Source of the DNA: Brachionus manjavacas
Taxonomy: Eukaryota > Rotifera > Eurotatoria > Ploima > Brachionidae
Direction of reading: 5' to 3'
Assembly (NCBI GenBank): GCA_019054805.1
Contig: JAHQIY010000001.1
Span: 10,554,501-10,618,500 of the forward strand
DNA length: 64,000 nt
Shown here piece after piece: positions 61,285-64,000 of this stretch. The notes under the pieces were generated by a model, which did no database searches, had not been told where the DNA came from, and saw only the letters and a program-made list of their open reading frames with translations. The first letter of the stretch is position 1. Every line of letters begins with the position of its first letter. The position numbers and the translations under genes were made by a program.

Positions 61285-64000
61285 GACTTGAATGAGACAA
61301 AGCAAAAGCTTGTTGAATTCCAAAATTTAGCTAAAAAAATAGTTCATACTGATTTAATCTTGAGAAAATATTCAGACAAAGAGAGGGAATGTGAAAAGTT
61401 ATCGGAAGATTTGAGGAAAAAAGACTGGTACGCCAACTTCAGCAAAAAATATATGAACTAATTAAATTTTAATTTAAATAGCGATTTTGACCATTTAAAT
61501 GATAAATACAAAAATTTGCTCAAAGAAATAGAAACTTTTAAAAAAGTAAATTTCATTTCCTTTCTAATTTATAAATTTGCTTCAAATTAATTTCAGCAAA
61601 ACAAAGAATTTTCGAAAGAAAGAGCTCAACTCGAACAAAATCTCAGGCAAAAAGATGAATTGATTGCATCTTTTGGTCAAAAAGAGTCTGAGTACGAGCA
61701 AAAATTGAATTCATATGCACAAAATGAGAGACTGCTTGAGAACAAATCAAACAATTATCTAAAACAGATTGAAGACTTAAGAAATGAATTGAAAATTTTA
61801 AATGAAAAATACGAAAAAACTGTACATCAATTAAAGTAACACCCTTATCATTCAAATAACTTGGGCTAAATTTTGAAAAAAAAATATTTCAGTCTTGGAA
61901 CGGTTCAAGAAACACCAAGTTTTGCTTTAAATAATATTAGAACATCTACACAAATATTGAATGTAAATTTTAAAGAGTCTTCTGAAAGTACCCCAGTACA
62001 GCAAGAATCGCCCAAAAAAGAGACCACTTTTTTCCTCGGTTCCGATTCCGAAAATGAAGAATATGAAGCAAAACCCGCTCAAGGAAAAGATATTTCACTG
62101 AGCCAAGATGAATCAGAGTCGATGAATTTTTCTTTGCCAGAAAAAGCGGAAATATCAAATCAGCCTCAAAATTCTAGGCAGATTACATTTAGTCATACAG
62201 AAGAAGAATCGAATGTAAAAGACTTGACTAAACCAATATTCGACATCACAAGCTCTTTGGAGTTAAGCAGTTCTGAATCCGAGTCTGAATCTTCTAGTTG
62301 CTCTTCATCCGTGGCTTCATCACATGTATCAGAAAAATCAAGGTCCGTTTTCAATACAAAAGATTTGTTCGGATCGGAACTAAGTGATGAAGAGAATGAA
62401 AAAGACAAATCAGTTGATATTACCAATATTCAGGAGGAATTTGCCAAAAACCAGCAAAAAGACGCCGAGGAAGCCGAAATTTTAGAAAATAAAATTGATC
62501 TTTTGACAAACCAATTCATGGACTATATGCAGCAAAAAACAATTGATGAAATTATTGAAGTATCGATTGAGGAACTATTAAATCTAGAGCTTTTTTTTGA
62601 TGAATTTATAGATGAGGAAACAAGCTCAAAAAGTTATCTAGCTGCCAGTATTTTAAAAAGTGTTTGCACAGTGTGTATTGAAGAAGAGAGAGCTGAGCAA
62701 AAACAAATGGAAAAAAAATTGAGGGACGAAATAAAAAGCAAACTGGAAGAGGAAATATCTGAAAAAATTTTGGATGAAAAGATTAATCAATTAATGCTTG
62801 AATGTTCTCAGAGAGTTTTAGTTGAGGCCAAAAATGAACAAATCGATTCGATGTTTAGATCAATAGTTGACCAAGTTTGTAAAGAAAATATTGAAAAATG
62901 TTTAATGGAACTTTTGTTTGACGATATGCTAAGTGTTCCAAAGCCCATTATAGAAAAACTTGAGTTCAAAATTGAAAAAGAGATGGAATGTCGATCTAAT
63001 AAGCGACGATTTCCGGTTGATTCTTCACTAATGGAGGAAAAAGGAAAACGATCTAGAAGAGAAAGCGGTGGAAGTGAATCGAGCTGGAAGAGTAGTCACT
63101 TTTTAGCAGAAGAAATTGACAAAAAAACACTCGAAGAATGTAAATTATTCAGAATTGTTTTTAAGTCACAAGTCTTAAGTCAAGTCAAGTCAATGACTTA
63201 AAATTTTTTTTTTAGTGAAGTTTAGTCAAGTGAACTAATTATCTGATTTTTAAACTTAAAAATTAATATGATTTTTTATTTTAATCTAAATAAAGATTAG
63301 TTTTAAAATCAGAAAATTAGTTGACTCGACTAAACTTCACTAAAAAAATGAAAAAAATTTTTTAGACATTGGCTTTAACTTAATAAAAAAAATTTAAGTC
63401 ATGACTTTGACTTAAAAAAAAAAATCTAAGTCAAGTCATAACTTTGACTTAAATTTTTGTGACTTAGACTTTAAACTGTGACTTAAAAACAAGTCTGAAA
63501 TTATTTAGAAAAAAGTTCAAACTTCTAAAAAATACATCAAATGTATTTTTTCCATAGTCTGAACTTTATTTCTTGATGAAAAAAATTAAACTGTTTTTTT
63601 TTAAGTTGTTAAAGAATGTTTGGCAGATTATTTTCGAAAATTTAACTTTAAAATTGAGTTTACCTTCGAAGAACTTGACGAAATGATTGATAAATTAGCC
63701 AGAGCAGTCAAAAAGAAAAGTCCTGAATCGAACAATTCTAAATTTGTTGCCCACATTCTAATAAAAGTAAGACTAAATTTTTTTTCTTATTTAAAATTTT
63801 TTTTTTGCCATTCAAAGCATTATTTGAATAACAAATTTATACCTCTTGACGATCTTAAACTAAATCAAGTAGACGAAAACGAACTGAAATTGTTCAAGCA
63901 AATTAACATGATCTGTAATACACCGGTTAAGGATGAATTTGAATCCATTACTAGAACAATTTACGGAAAACGATCTAGTCAAAGTTCATATACTAACTAC
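61285..64000 (+). CDS. Acidic coiled-coil protein, partial at both ends
   Basis: Exons: 61285-61427, 61482-61545, 61597-61835, 61893-63139, 63606-63766, 63818-64000 (runs off the window); all junctions keep phase. The first visible exon lacks an in-frame ATG, so at least one exon lies upstream. The first three exons are heptad-rich coiled coil (for example NDKYKNLLKEIETFKK and EQKLNSYAQNERLLENKSN). Exon 4 begins with a Ser/Glu-rich acidic linker (FFLGSDSENEEYE, SSSESESESSSCSSS), then helical segments QFMDYMQQKTIDEIIEVSIE and EEISEKILDEKINQLMLECS, and a basic patch (EEKGKRSRRESG) that could be a nuclear signal. I do not recognise the family; a distant SAC3/GANP-type nuclear protein is only a guess. 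The frame reading past 63139 to 63201 is intron and MITE sequence. Confidence 0.75.
63150..63497. mobile_element. 348-bp hAT-type MITE (TTGACTT family) at a splice donor
   Basis: Exact 8-bp duplication AAATTATT at 63142-63149 and 63498-63505. Termini CAGAATTGTTTTTAAGTCA and complement CAGACTTGTTTTTAAGTCA differ by one base. The interior shares the TTGACTTGACTTAAG words with 43235-43750. The target site starts immediately after the GT of the intron donor (63140-63141). Confidence 0.9.

Noticed and set aside
63140..63201. Last 21 codons of the long frame ending at 63201 as real protein
   Set aside because: They read through a good donor (GTAAAT) into a MITE, and phase agrees with splicing to 63606.

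Overview
The window is very AT-rich animal nuclear DNA. Coding sequence is split by mostly 45-60 bp GT-AG introns with a few kilobase-scale ones, AATAAA signals follow several stops, and non-LTR retrotransposon and hAT-like debris fills the gaps. The gene content (ciliary MYCBPAP, DEG/ENaC channels, Slo2 and KCNQ potassium channels) is metazoan. Base composition, compact introns and tandem DEG/ENaC genes would suit a small protostome such as a monogonont rotifer, but that is inference; nothing here fixes the species.

Layout: (1) 2-397, 3' end of a gene for a membrane protein with a Thr-rich stalk (+). (2) 2152-7887, complete 10-exon MYCBP-associated protein gene (+). (3) 9145-9753, orphan secreted helical protein (-). 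(4) 10.2-14.6 kb, retrotransposon and MITE graveyard. (5) 14979-21781, three tandem DEG/ENaC sodium channel genes (+), with an 8-bp-TSD transposon between the first two. (6) 22.4-24.7 kb, broken reverse transcriptases, then an hAT-type MITE with a TA-type MITE nested in it. (7) 29398-42497, complete 22-exon Slo2/KCNT potassium channel gene (+), its introns loaded with an antisense LINE, a nested hAT-in-MITE and a large inverted repeat. (8) 45165-55868, KCNQ potassium channel gene (-), convergent with Slo2, with two alternative N-terminal exon sets, a 19-nt pore microexon and an oppositely oriented mucin-like membrane protein gene (48494-49452) inside an intron. (9) 55.9-61.3 kb, AT-rich with nothing recognised. 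(10) 61285-64000, partial gene for an acidic coiled-coil protein (+), with a MITE inserted two bases after a splice donor.

The two potassium channels are tail to tail and, with the DEG/ENaC trio, make this an excitability-rich stretch; I see no evidence that they are co-regulated. Exon models were built by hand from splice-site motifs, reading-frame phase and family conservation. Every junction quoted for MYCBPAP, Slo2 and KCNQ keeps phase, and predicted lengths are 894, 1044 and 1202 (or 957) residues. I did not find a convincing new defence or mobile system. The most notable signals are the KCNQ alternative exons and pore microexon, the nested opposite-strand gene, and transposons with exact target-site duplications, one of them at a splice donor.
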